A DNA stretch of 22,870 nucleotides from the NCBI GenBank assembly GCA_964389545.1, contig CAYMDN010000022.1, positions 1 through 22,870 of the forward strand, given 5' to 3'. The position numbers were made by a program, and so were the translations under genes. Position 1 is the stretch's first letter; each line of letters begins with the position of its first letter. Under the pieces are notes generated by a model. It worked only from the letters and a program-made list of their open reading frames with translations, did no database searches and had not been told where the DNA came from. Shown here one piece after another: positions 7,231 through 15,614 of the stretch. The DNA comes from UMGS1781 sp964389545 (GTDB lineage: Bacteria > Bacillota > Clostridia > TANB77 > CAG-508).

Positions 7231-10200
7231 ATGAAAGTACAAAATCTAGCCATAATATTTATAGTAGTAATAATTCCAATAATAATGCTATTATCATATT
7301 ATTTTGGATTACAAGAAGATACTTTGGAAATGCAAATTGATTATGACGCGAAGTTATCCGCATCTGTAAAAGAAGGTATAAAATCATATGAAATAAATAC
7401 TGTTAATTGGAGAGAAACACTCGGAGATACAAGAAGAACAGTTAATGCAAGTGTAAATACATTTATTGCTAGTTTGGCCAATAATCTTGGTGTAAGTGGA
7501 ACAGCAAAAGAGTATATGGTAAACTATGTTCCTGCAGTAGCAATGACAATGTATGATAGATACTATATTTACGCACCATCATATGTGCCAAATACACTAG
7601 AAAATTCCAAAGGGATACAGCTATATTATGATGGATCAGAATTAACTATAAAAACAGAAACAGGTGGGGTTTTAAATGATGTAGCATATAAACCAAAACA
7701 AGGTGCTACAAACACAATAAATGCTGTATATACAGAAACAGATGAAAATGGAAATGAGATAAAAACACAATATACAATTACAACAGATGCAACACAAGCA
7801 GATAAAGTATATAAGCACTATTTAAGTAACGCAATAGCATACTCAGGAAATTATAGAAAAGGAAGTACAGACTTAACAATTAATTACACTTTAGATAACA
7901 GAATATATATATACGGAAAAACAGGAACAGAAGATTCAATTAATGAACAAGGGTATTTAGTAAACTTTGATTCAGCAACAAAGCTTCCACGTATAAATAT
8001 AATTCCAAATCAGAAGGATGATACAGGAGTAGATGTAGTTATAAAAGTTAATGAAGCAGTATATTATGGCTCAAACATAAATTCAGAAATTTTAACAGAG
8101 CAAGTTATATACAAAGACGAAAAAACAGATACAATGAAATTAGAAACGTTTAAATACATATATGATATAGAAGGAACAAAGAGATATTATGATGAAAATG
8201 AGGATAACTTTTTTACAATAGATGGAGAGGATAAAAAAAGAAACTATTTATTAAATACGAAGAATATGAGGGCTGGTGATGATGGCGTTAAATATAGATC
8301 AATATCAGTTTTAACAAGTGATAGTACCTATAAAAAAGTGTATCAAGTATTAAATGGAAAAGATAAAGCTAAATGGTATATGAGTTTAAAAGATGATCCA
8401 AATAGAATTGAAAAAGTTGGACCAGGAGTAGAAGTAATAGATACAGAACTAAAAACTACAAGGCAAGATTTTGGATTTTCAGCAATATATAGAGATTATA
8501 GTGCAGTAAGCTATTATGTAGAAGCATATGCATTTACAAACTGGGTAAAAGCAAATCTTGGAGGCGATATAGAACAAACACGTATTGTATTTGATGAAAG
8601 TACAAAAACATATGTAGAAAAGCCAGAAACACTACATGGATTATTTAATATATCAGCTTCAAATGATATGGAAAATCCAACATCAATGATAGCAGAACAC
8701 AAGAGACAAATAATGATAGATAGTATAAATTCAAACTTAAATATGGCAATATCGAACTATGCAGAAAATAGTGAAGATGAGTATAGACTACCAGTCTTAA
8801 CAGATGCAGATTGGGATCAAGTATTTACAAACATATCAATGATTGCATTTTTACAAGGAGTTCCAATAGGATTAAAAACATATAATAATTATGCAATAGC
8901 AACAAGTGCATCAAACAGAGACTATATTGATCCAGACGAAATATTTTTTAGCAGTAATGCGATAAATTATCACAGACCATATTGTACACAATTAACTTTA
9001 CCAGAAGTAAAAGATTATTATAAAGGATATAGAAGTATAGAATATACATTAAAAACATTTGATGCAAAAGATGCGTCAGGAAATACTGAGCAAATATATT
9101 ATTATCAACATACAAATCAAAGACCGACAACAGATACAACTTCGGATTTGGCATGCTACAATTGCATAGTAAATAAAGCGGATTATCAAAAAACTGTAGA
9201 TAAAGACTTATCAACATTAAATGGTGTACAAAGGGAAATAAGAAATATTCAAACAAAAGCATATAAAGAGGCGTTAGCACGAGAAAGATATTATCAAAAT
9301 GTGCAATTAGCAGCAGATTTGGGAATAATAATTAAATATCATCAAAATATACCACAAAAATTATTTGACTTAGGAATAATAACGGAAGTAATAAATATGC
9401 CAGAAGATCAAGAGGCAGAGCCATATATACCAGTACAGATATCAATGAACGTTCCGATAGCAAAAACGAGTGATGAATTTATTCAATATAAATGTGTAGG
9501 TTGGTCATTAGATCCTAGTTCAACAGTAGCTGCATATAAAGTAGGAGTGGAAAATTGGGAAACATTTGACGAAGGTGATGATCATGTAATAAATCTTTAT
9601 GCAATTTGGACAGTTTCATTAAGTAGTCTAAAATGGAAGACAGATTTCTATTGGAATCATTCTAAACCAGTCTGGCCAGGAGATGGAATGCATGATTATA
9701 CATCAGATGATTACATTGGAAATGGAACAGTATCAAATGTTAGAATCCGTGATGATGAGGCAACGGGTACTTCGATTGTAGAAATGGTTGGAAATAGTGA
9801 GCAAAAGGGAAAAGGAGCTGTTTGGACAACATTTGAATCAGAGCATCTTAGAATTAAAGATTTTTCATTTGATTATTCTGTAAATGCTGGGCATAGTTTT
9901 AATGCAGCAGGATTCCTGTTTAATGTAGTAGAAACTCCTACAACAATAGAAGGCTATATGTTAAGTATCAATTTTGCAGGAAAATTTAGGAGTAATGCAG
10001 GAGGAAAGAGTGGTGCAGTATATAAATTTTCTTATACTAAAAATACAAATAGCAACCAAGTTGAATCCATTCAATTAGAAGAATCACTAGATCTTGGAAC
10101 TTATGGCGGTTCATATAGTGGCGGAAATGGAAATATAAAGATAGAAATATTAAACAATGGATATAGAATATCAGGAAATGAAATAGATGATACTATTATT

Positions 10201-10335
10201 ATTGTTGATGCAATGCACCCAAATACATTTGGATTTTTCTCAGATCATTTTGGACGAGAATGTGGTCATACGTGTAAAAATATAGGATTTTTCAAGATGA
10301 GTAACATAAAAGTTACCGTAGAATTTAAAGAATAA
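7231..10335 (+). CDS. Large membrane-anchored surface protein, probable pilus tip adhesin
   Basis: A 1034-residue protein, 21 bases after the previous gene, in the same transcription unit. An N-terminal helix (about 6-24, LAIIFIVVIIPIIMLLSYYF) precedes a conserved-looking linker (LQIDYDAKL-like, residues about 34-45), as in TadE-type pseudopilins. The middle is a long Tyr/Asn/Thr-rich ectodomain with a CxxC-type pair (CYNC, about residue 640). Residues about 730-793 resemble a Listeria-Bacteroides (Flg_new) repeat ending LYAIW. Residues about 800-1034 look like a jelly-roll, lectin-like fold (FSFDYSVNAGHSFNAAGF, then FGFFSDHF and a final IKVTVEF), which could bind glycans. A strong terminator follows. 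Adhesion is an inference from the modules; the anchor and position support export by the neighbouring machine. Confidence 0.7.
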   Translation: MKVQNLAIIFIVVIIPIIMLLSYYFGLQEDTLEMQIDYDAKLSASVKEGIKSYEINTVNWRETLGDTRRTVNASVNTFIASLANNLGVSGTAKEYMVNYVPAVAMTMYDRYYIYAPSYVPNTLENSKGIQLYYDGSELTIKTETGGVLNDVAYKPKQGATNTINAVYTETDENGNEIKTQYTITTDATQADKVYKHYLSNAIAYSGNYRKGSTDLTINYTLDNRIYIYGKTGTEDSINEQGYLVNFDSATKLPRINIIPNQKDDTGVDVVIKVNEAVYYGSNINSEILTEQVIYKDEKTDTMKLETFKYIYDIEGTKRYYDENEDNFFTIDGEDKKRNYLLNTKNMRAGDDGVKYRSISVLTSDSTYKKVYQVLNGKDKAKWYMSLKDDPNRIEKVGPGVEVIDTELKTTRQDFGFSAIYRDYSAVSYYVEAYAFTNWVKANLGGDIEQTRIVFDESTKTYVEKPETLHGLFNISASNDMENPTSMIAEHKRQIMIDSINSNLNMAISNYAENSEDEYRLPVLTDADWDQVFTNISMIAFLQGVPIGLKTYNNYAIATSASNRDYIDPDEIFFSSNAINYHRPYCTQLTLPEVKDYYKGYRSIEYTLKTFDAKDASGNTEQIYYYQHTNQRPTTDTTSDLACYNCIVNKADYQKTVDKDLSTLNGVQREIRNIQTKAYKEALARERYYQNVQLAADLGIIIKYHQNIPQKLFDLGIITEVINMPEDQEAEPYIPVQISMNVPIAKTSDEFIQYKCVGWSLDPSSTVAAYKVGVENWETFDEGDDHVINLYAIWTVSLSSLKWKTDFYWNHSKPVWPGDGMHDYTSDDYIGNGTVSNVRIRDDEATGTSIVEMVGNSEQKGKGAVWTTFESEHLRIKDFSFDYSVNAGHSFNAAGFLFNVVETPTTIEGYMLSINFAGKFRSNAGGKSGAVYKFSYTKNTNSNQVESIQLEESLDLGTYGGSYSGGNGNIKIEILNNGYRISGNEIDDTIIIVDAMHPNTFGFFSDHFGRECGHTCKNIGFFKMSNIKVTVEFKE

Positions 10336-10370
10336 AATCATAGAACCAAAGTAATTTAATAAAATAAGTA

Positions 10371-10406
10371 AAAAATGGTTACCCTAATTATAGGGTGACC
10401 ATTTTT
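10371..10406 (+). terminator. Terminator of the pilus cluster, overlapping the spoIVB start
   Basis: AAAAATGGTTACCCTA pairs with TAGGGTGACCATTTTT (one G-T wobble) around a 4-base loop, giving a stem of about 16 bp ending in a T-run. The T-run ends at 10406, inside the TTG start codon of spoIVB. The only Shine-Dalgarno-like stretch for that gene, AGGGTG (10392-10397), lies in the descending arm. Confidence 0.85.
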
Positions 10407-11602
10407 GAATTATATAAAGAAAATAACTATAATAACAATATTATGTATTGTTTTAATTTATGTGACTAATATAAGTGCAATACCAAGCAAAGTAATTATC
10501 TTTAAAAACGAAAGGCTAGAGCTTGGCGAAGTTATTGGCGTAAAAATTAAAGAAAAGAAAAACGTAGTTATACAGACATCAAACATGAATAATACAGTAG
10601 AAGAAAAAACTATAACTTTGAGTTTATTTAATATATTGGATATAAAAGATATTCAGGTAAGTGTAATAGAAAATACTAAGGTTATACCATTAGGAAATAT
10701 AATAGGAGTAAAAATATATTCAGATGGTGTTTTAGTAATAGGAATGTCTGAAATAGAAGGAAAAAAACCATATGAAAATGCAGATATACAAGAAGGAGAT
10801 TTAATAACTGCAGTTGATAATATAAATATAACATCAACAGAAGAACTTATTGAATGTGTAAACAAGTCAGAAGGCAACAAAATAAATTTGAAATATGTAA
10901 GAGATAATAAAGAGTATAGTACAGAAATTGAACCAGTAAAAAACTCAAAAGATGAGTATAAAATTGGTTTATGGGTAAGAGATGGAGCCGTACGGAATAG
11001 GAACAGCAACATATTATGAACCAAGTAGTGGAAAAGTGGCGACATTAGGTCATGGAATAGTAGACATAGATACAGATTCACTAATAACAGTAGATAGTGG
11101 AAGCATAACAAAAGCAAGAATATTAGATATAAGAAAAGGATTAGAAGGTGCACCAGGAGAAATTAGAGGAACATTATTAGAAGATGAAGTAATCGGAAAT
11201 ATTAGTATGAATACACATTTTGGAATTTATGGAAAAATAGAAAGTACAAGTAATCTAGACCTAAATAATACAGGAGAAATGGAAGTTGCGTTAAAAGAAG
11301 AAATAAAAAGAGGTTCAGCAAAAATTATATTATCATTGGAAGGTGAAACAAGAAAAGAATACGATATTGAAATAAAAAAAATATATAAAGCAAATGAAGA
11401 AGATAATAAAAGTATGTTAATAGAAATAACAGATAAGGAATTATTAGAAAAAACAGGTGGAATTATACAAGGAATGAGTGGAGCACCAATTATACAAAAT
11501 GGAAAATTTATAGGAGCAATAACACATGTACTTGTAAACAATCCTAAGCAAGGATATGCGCTTTTTGGAGAAACAATGATAAAGCAAACAATTAGAGAAT
11601 AA
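10405..11602 (+). CDS. spoIVB: SpoIVB-type serine peptidase with +1 shift at CGG
   Basis: SpoIVB is the forespore-secreted protease that triggers pro-sigma-K processing in sporulation. Frame 1 starts at TTG 10405 with a membrane anchor (residues about 5-24) and a PDZ domain (about 95-185) and reaches WVRDGAV, where the next codon is CGG (10993-10995). Skipping C10993 gives GIGTATYYEP and then the whole S55 peptidase domain: His in LGHGIVD, Asp in ITDKELLEKTGG and Ser in QGMSGAP, all at family positions. The joined product is about 398 residues, close to the family norm. Without the shift, translation ends at 11017-11019 and gives anchor plus PDZ only. The usual neighbour spo0A is absent downstream. 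TTG is chosen because it is the only start giving the anchor; the ribosome-binding site is weak and lies in a terminator stem. Confidence 0.9.
10993..10995 (+). other. Candidate +1 frameshift site (CGG) in spoIVB
   Basis: The in-frame CGG follows GCC GTA. Skipping C10993 continues as GGA ATA GGA (Gly-Ile-Gly), the conserved start of the peptidase domain. A GGAG stretch (10984-10987) lies two bases before the P-site codon, close to the spacing of the prfB frameshift stimulator; the cpaF site has none. Confidence 0.6.
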
Positions 11603-11633
11603 AACAGACATATTCGATTTAAAGTACAAAATA

Positions 11634-11713
11634 GCTCCACGTGGAGATTCATTTTTTTAATTTTAAACAACGGCATTAAAATTTAAAAAATCGAATCTCC
11701 AGAAAGATGGAGC
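11634..11713. terminator. Bidirectional terminator between spoIVB and asd
   Basis: A large imperfect inverted repeat. GCTCCA (11634-11639) pairs with TGGAGC (11708-11713), TGGAGATTC (11642-11650) pairs with GAATCTCCA (11693-11701), and inner T-rich and A-rich arms pair toward the centre. T-runs occur on either strand, suiting termination of both convergent genes. Within it, CTCCACGTGGAG is a perfect 12-base palindrome. Confidence 0.7.
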
Positions 11714-11736
11714 AGATTATAAAGCAAGTATTTAAA

Positions 11737-12726
11737 TTAAGTGCCTATTATTTTTTCAACAATTTGTATAGCGTTTGACGCAGCACCTTTTCTAATATTA
11801 TCAGCGACTACCCACATGTTTATTCCAGATTCAACACTTTCATCTCTTCTAATTCTACCAACAAAAACTTCATCATAACCAGAGGCTTTTGTTGCTAGAG
11901 GATAGATATTATTTTCTGGATCATCTTGTAGAATTATACCAGGACTATTTTTTAATAGTTTTTTTAATTCATCTAAATCAAAATCTTTTTCAAATTCTAC
12001 ATTAATTGACTCACTATGAGCGTTTACAACTGGAACTCTGACAGTAGTTGCAGTTACTCTTAAATTCGGTTCATGTAATATTTTTCTAGTTTCATTAATC
12101 ATTTTAATTTCTTCCTTGGTATAGCCATTTTCTGTAAAAACATCTATATGTGGAAGACAATTATTACTAATTGGATATGGAAATTTTTTTGGTTCTAACC
12201 ATTTAGAAGTATTTTCTAAATCTTCAACTCCTAGTTTCCCAGCCCCTGATACAGCTTGATAAGTTGAATACACAATCCTCTTAATCTTATATTTATCATT
12301 TAATGGTTTCAAAGGAACAACTGCTTGAATTGTAGAACAATTTGGATTTGCAATAATGTTTTTATGTGTAGTAAGATCTTCAGGATTTACTTCTGGAACA
12401 ACTAAAGGTACATTAGGATCCATTCTAAAAGCACTACTATTATCAACAACAATACATCCTTTGGAAGCTGCAATAGGTGAGAAATGCTTTGAAGTATCAC
12501 CACCAGCAGAGAATATTGCAAAGTCAAAGCCTTCATCAAAAGAAGAGTCTGTAAGTTCTTGAACTATATAATCCTTTCCTTGAAATTTAAGTATTTCACC
12601 AGCAGAAGTTTTTGAAGCAAAAAAAACGTATTCAGAAATAGGTAAATTCTTTTCTTCTAGAACTTTAATGGCTGTTCTACCAACTAGCCCAGTAGCTCCA
12701 ACAAGAGCTAATTTATATTTTTTCAT
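11737..12726 (-). CDS. asd: Aspartate-semialdehyde dehydrogenase
   Basis: It reduces aspartyl phosphate to aspartate semialdehyde with NADPH in the cytosol, the branch point to lysine, diaminopimelate (peptidoglycan), dipicolinate (spore core), threonine and methionine. The 329-residue protein opens with the nucleotide-binding loop VGATGLVG and has the catalytic Cys in NPNCST and the active-site His in VPVVNAHSE, with SAFRMD and GVEDLE segments typical of the family. Its length is normal and it appears intact. It is monocistronic: its own promoter and leader lie upstream, and a bidirectional terminator follows. AAGGA precedes the ATG in the minus-strand message. No in-frame CGG is present. 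Confidence 0.96.
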   Translation of the reverse strand: MKKYKLALVGATGLVGRTAIKVLEEKNLPISEYVFFASKTSAGEILKFQGKDYIVQELTDSSFDEGFDFAIFSAGGDTSKHFSPIAASKGCIVVDNSSAFRMDPNVPLVVPEVNPEDLTTHKNIIANPNCSTIQAVVPLKPLNDKYKIKRIVYSTYQAVSGAGKLGVEDLENTSKWLEPKKFPYPISNNCLPHIDVFTENGYTKEEIKMINETRKILHEPNLRVTATTVRVPVVNAHSESINVEFEKDFDLDELKKLLKNSPGIILQDDPENNIYPLATKASGYDEVFVGRIRRDESVESGINMWVVADNIRKGAASNAIQIVEKIIGT

Positions 12727-12746
12727 AATGTTATCATCCTTTCAGT

Positions 12747-12811
12747 AGGTAAAAATAGTTTGGCAAGAATTTCTAATTAGCAATTCTTTATTAATCTCAA
12801 ACTAAAAACCT
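12747..12811 (-). promoter_or_regulatory. Structured 5' leader of asd
   Basis: Within the roughly 100-base leader, two nested stems form. An outer stem pairs 12747-12750 with 12808-12811 and 12756-12762 with 12798-12804 (TAGTTTG/CAAACTA on the + strand). An inner stem pairs AAGAATT (12765-12771) with AATTCTT (12782-12788). It is too short for, and lacks recognisable motifs of, a lysine riboswitch or T-box. Regulatory function is a guess. Confidence 0.35.
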
Positions 12812-12832
12812 GTAACTAAAGATGTATCCTAA

Positions 12833-12861
12833 ATTATAGCATATTATATTGTAAAATTAAA
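12833..12861 (-). promoter_or_regulatory. Promoter of asd
   Basis: On the minus strand, TATAAT (12833-12838) with an extended TGC element and TTTAAT (12856-12861) at spacing 17. It is oriented toward asd, with a leader of about 100 bases. Confidence 0.6.
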
Positions 12862-12931
12862 GAAAAAGTGAAGAAAAGAAGCAGATTTACATAAAAACTG
12901 TAAAAATTTAAAGAAAAAATTGTTAAATATA

Positions 12932-12960
12932 TTGTCAAATTTTGTAAAAGATAGTATAAT
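12932..12960 (+). promoter_or_regulatory. Promoter of hpt-uvrC
   Basis: TTGTCA (12932-12937), spacing 17, then TATAAT (12955-12960), near-consensus for the housekeeping sigma factor. A 9-bp hairpin (12985-13005, GGGTAGTTA with TAACTATCC) lies in the leader just before the ribosome-binding site. Confidence 0.8.
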
Positions 12961-13020
12961 GTATGCGTACAAAAAAAGAGAGAAGGGTAGTTAAAGTAAC
13001 TATCCAATGGGGTGTATAAG

Positions 13021-13545
13021 ATGGAAGATATAGGTCAAATCAAAACATTGATTAGTGAAGCAGAGTTAAAAAAAAGAGTAGAGGAACTAGCTAAACAAAT
13101 TTATGAAGATTATGACAAAAAAGAAATTGTATTTATTTGTATTCTAAAAGGATCAGTATTTTTTACAGTTGATTTAGCAAAAAATATTCCAGGAGATGTG
13201 AAACTGGAATTTATTAGAGTATCAAGTTACCATGGAACAGAAAGTACAGGAAAAATTGAACTTAAGTTGGACTTAAAGGAAAGCATTGAAGGAAAAGATG
13301 TTTTAATAATCGAAGACATAGTTGATACAGGAAGAACATTAACATATTTAAAAGAACATTTAAAAACAAAAAATCCGCACAGTTTAAAAATATGCACATT
13401 GTTAGATAAAAAAGAAAGAAGAATATGCGAAATTGAACCAGAATATGTTGGTTTCGACATACCAGATAAATTTGTATTAGGATATGGTTTAGATGTAGAT
13501 GAAAAATACAGAAACTTACCATATATAGGATATATAGATGTTTAA
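13021..13545 (+). CDS. hpt: Hypoxanthine phosphoribosyltransferase
   Basis: It transfers phosphoribose from PRPP to hypoxanthine or guanine in purine salvage (cytosol). The 174-residue protein has the LKGSVFF loop, the RVSSYHG flexible-loop region, the PRPP-binding signature VLIIEDIVDTGRTL and the C-terminal YRNLPYIGYID typical of bacterial Hpt. ATG 13021 is preferred to GTG 13012 because the G-rich ribosome-binding stretch (about 13008-13014) overlaps the GTG. Its end overlaps the start of uvrC by 8 bases, so the two are translationally coupled. In many Firmicutes hpt sits beside tilS and ftsH; the pairing with uvrC here is different. Confidence 0.95.
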   Translation: MEDIGQIKTLISEAELKKRVEELAKQIYEDYDKKEIVFICILKGSVFFTVDLAKNIPGDVKLEFIRVSSYHGTESTGKIELKLDLKESIEGKDVLIIEDIVDTGRTLTYLKEHLKTKNPHSLKICTLLDKKERRICEIEPEYVGFDIPDKFVLGYGLDVDEKYRNLPYIGYIDV

Positions 13546-15325
13546 TATTGAAGATGAATTAAAAAAACTCCCAGCAAAACCGGGAGTTTATATTATGAAG
13601 GACAAAGATGACAACATTATATATGTTGGAAAAGCTGTAGTACTAAAAAATAGAGTTAAACAGTATTTCAGGAAAACCAATAAAACGGTTAGAATTCAAA
13701 GAATGGTGTCATTAATAGATCATTTTGAATATATAGTAACAGATAATGAAGCGGAAGCTCTAATTTTAGAGTGCAATTTGATTAAGAAAAATATGCCTAA
13801 GTTTAATGTTTTATTAAAAGATGATAAAACATATCCATATATAAAAGTTGATGTAAAATCAGACTTTCCAAATGTGTTTTTAACAAGAACATTAAAAAAC
13901 GATGGAGCAAAATATTTTGGACCTTATGCAAACTCAGGCTCAGCAAAAGAGATGGTAAATTTTATTAAACAGAAGTTTAAAATTAGACAGTGTAAAAATT
14001 TTAAATCAAATAAAAAGCCATGTTTAAATTACCATATAAAGAGATGCTTAGCACCATGTTGTAACCTTATATCAAAAGATGACTATGCGAAACAAATAAA
14101 CCAAATTATAATGTTGTTAGATGGAAAAACAGATGAAATACTAAAAGGAATGGAAAAAGAAATAATCGAATATGCAGAAAAGCAAGAATATGAAAAGGCT
14201 GCAATTGTAAGAGATAGGAAAAACGCAATTGAACAAATTTCTGCAAAACAGAAGGTTTCAAATATAAACGAAAGATCTATTGATGTAATTGGATTATATA
14301 AAAATGATATATCAGTATGTATAGAAGTATTTTTTGTTAGAAATAGCAAAATGATAGCAAGAGAACATTATTTTTTAAATGACATGCAAGAAGAAGAAAA
14401 CAGTATGATATTATCAGATTTTGTTAAGCAATTTTACATGAATAGAATGGAAATCCCAGCAAAAATAATGATTCAAGAGAATATTCCAGACCTAGATATA
14501 ATCAGCGAAATATTAACAAAAAAAGCAAATAGAAAAGTTGAATTCAAAGTACCACAAAAGGGTGAAAAACTAAGATTTGTTGAGATGGCAATAAATAATG
14601 CAAAAATAACTTTAGAAAACAAAACAAGAGAAAAACAAAACATGGTATTATCATTAAAGGAAACATTAAAACTTGATAAATTACCAAGAAAAATTGAATG
14701 TTTTGATATATCAAATATATCTGGAGATTACATGGTAGCAGGTATGTGTGTAGCTGTCGATGGAGTGATAAAGAAAAATCTATCAAGAAGATTTAAAATC
14801 AAAACAGTATTTACACAGGATGACCCAAGATGTATGGAAGAGGTAGTAACAAGGAGACTAAAACATTCTTTAGACAACCCAAAAGGTGGATTTGGAAATT
14901 TACCTGATGTTATATTTGCAGATGGAGGAATCACACAAATACGTGCTATAAAAAGAGCAATAGCAAAGTACAATATTGAAATACCAGTCTTTGGAATGGT
15001 AAAAGATGATAAGCATTCAACAAAAAGTTTAATTGATGAAGAACGAAATGTTATAGAAATAACAACAGAACAATTTAATTTTATAACAAATTTGCAAGAT
15101 GAAGTTCATAATGTAGCAATAGAATATAACAGAAAACTAAGAGAACAAGCAGTAACAAAATCAGAATTAGATGAAATAGACGGAATTGGAGAAGCAAAGA
15201 AAACAGCTTTATTAAAAGAATTTAAAAGTATAGAAGGTATAAAAAAAGCAACAATTGAAGAATTAACAAAAGTAAAGGGCATAAATGGAGAATTAGCTAA
15301 AAAAATCAAAGAAAAATTAGATTGA
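13538..15325 (+). CDS. uvrC: Excinuclease ABC subunit C
   Basis: UvrC makes both incisions around bulky lesions in nucleotide-excision repair together with UvrB. The 595-residue protein has an N-terminal GIY-YIG nuclease domain (PGVYIM, then YVGKA, residues about 14-90), a Cys-rich segment (RQCKNF, KPCLNY, RCLAPC), a UVR motif (about 200-235), a UvrC homology/RNase H-like domain with FDISNISG and FADGG, and a C-terminal helix-hairpin-helix pair (DGIGEAKK and KGINGELA). The length matches the family. It overlaps hpt by 8 bases and shares its promoter. Intact, with no CGG codon. Confidence 0.96.
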   Translation: MFNIEDELKKLPAKPGVYIMKDKDDNIIYVGKAVVLKNRVKQYFRKTNKTVRIQRMVSLIDHFEYIVTDNEAEALILECNLIKKNMPKFNVLLKDDKTYPYIKVDVKSDFPNVFLTRTLKNDGAKYFGPYANSGSAKEMVNFIKQKFKIRQCKNFKSNKKPCLNYHIKRCLAPCCNLISKDDYAKQINQIIMLLDGKTDEILKGMEKEIIEYAEKQEYEKAAIVRDRKNAIEQISAKQKVSNINERSIDVIGLYKNDISVCIEVFFVRNSKMIAREHYFLNDMQEEENSMILSDFVKQFYMNRMEIPAKIMIQENIPDLDIISEILTKKANRKVEFKVPQKGEKLRFVEMAINNAKITLENKTREKQNMVLSLKETLKLDKLPRKIECFDISNISGDYMVAGMCVAVDGVIKKNLSRRFKIKTVFTQDDPRCMEEVVTRRLKHSLDNPKGGFGNLPDVIFADGGITQIRAIKRAIAKYNIEIPVFGMVKDDKHSTKSLIDEERNVIEITTEQFNFITNLQDEVHNVAIEYNRKLREQAVTKSELDEIDGIGEAKKTALLKEFKSIEGIKKATIEELTKVKGINGELAKKIKEKLD

Positions 15326-15430
15326 TTTTTAGAATACTGAATGTCTACAATGAATACAATTATTAGTATAAATAATAGTTATATTAGTTAGCATAAAATT
15401 GGAATGCTAATAAGATTGGAGACAAAAAGT

Positions 15431-15601
15431 ATGGTAGGTTTAACAGAAGAAGAAATATGGGGTTCTGATTCTAATCAAAATCCAAAAATGGACAAGCAGT
15501 CAGAGAAAGTAATAAAAATATGCTTAATAATTTTTGTAAGTGTATTTACAATAAATATGGTTCTAATATATAATTTTTGTAACATGTTAAGCAAGTTATA
15601 A
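15431..15601 (+). CDS. Small single-span membrane protein, unknown function
   Basis: A 56-residue protein: a polar N-terminus with an acidic TEEEIWGSD segment, then a single hydrophobic helix at about residues 32-52, ending in Ser-Lys-Leu. ATG 15431 is chosen because GGAG (15418-15421) lies 9 bases upstream; an earlier in-frame ATG at 15404 would put that site inside the gene. It ends 13 bases before the methyltransferase start, so the two probably share a transcript. No family is recognised. Confidence 0.55.
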   Translation: MVGLTEEEIWGSDSNQNPKMDKQSEKVIKICLIIFVSVFTINMVLIYNFCNMLSKL

Positions 15602-15614
15602 AGGAGATGAAGAA

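Noticed and set aside
8948..9280. Minus-strand frame of 110 codons
   Set aside because: Leu/Tyr-rich shadow of the adhesin gene, with no ribosome-binding site and no recognisable domain; the same applies to the other long minus-strand frames, including 21105-21746 opposite coaW.
200..10995. Treating the two breaks as simple pseudogenes
   Set aside because: All catalytic residues are intact on both sides of each break, no other damage is seen, and both breaks share the same codon. Assembly error remains possible and is stated as such.
10982..11602. A separate protease gene starting at 10982
   Set aside because: The sequence continues the SpoIVB family alignment directly from the PDZ part; there is no ribosome-binding site and the join falls at CGG.
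12727..12838. Lysine riboswitch or T-box upstream of asd
   Set aside because: The leader is too short and I see no conserved motif of either class.
15388..15410. Hairpin TTAGCAT/ATGCTAA before the small membrane protein
   Set aside because: Only 7 bp with a 9-base AT-rich loop, expected by chance in this composition.
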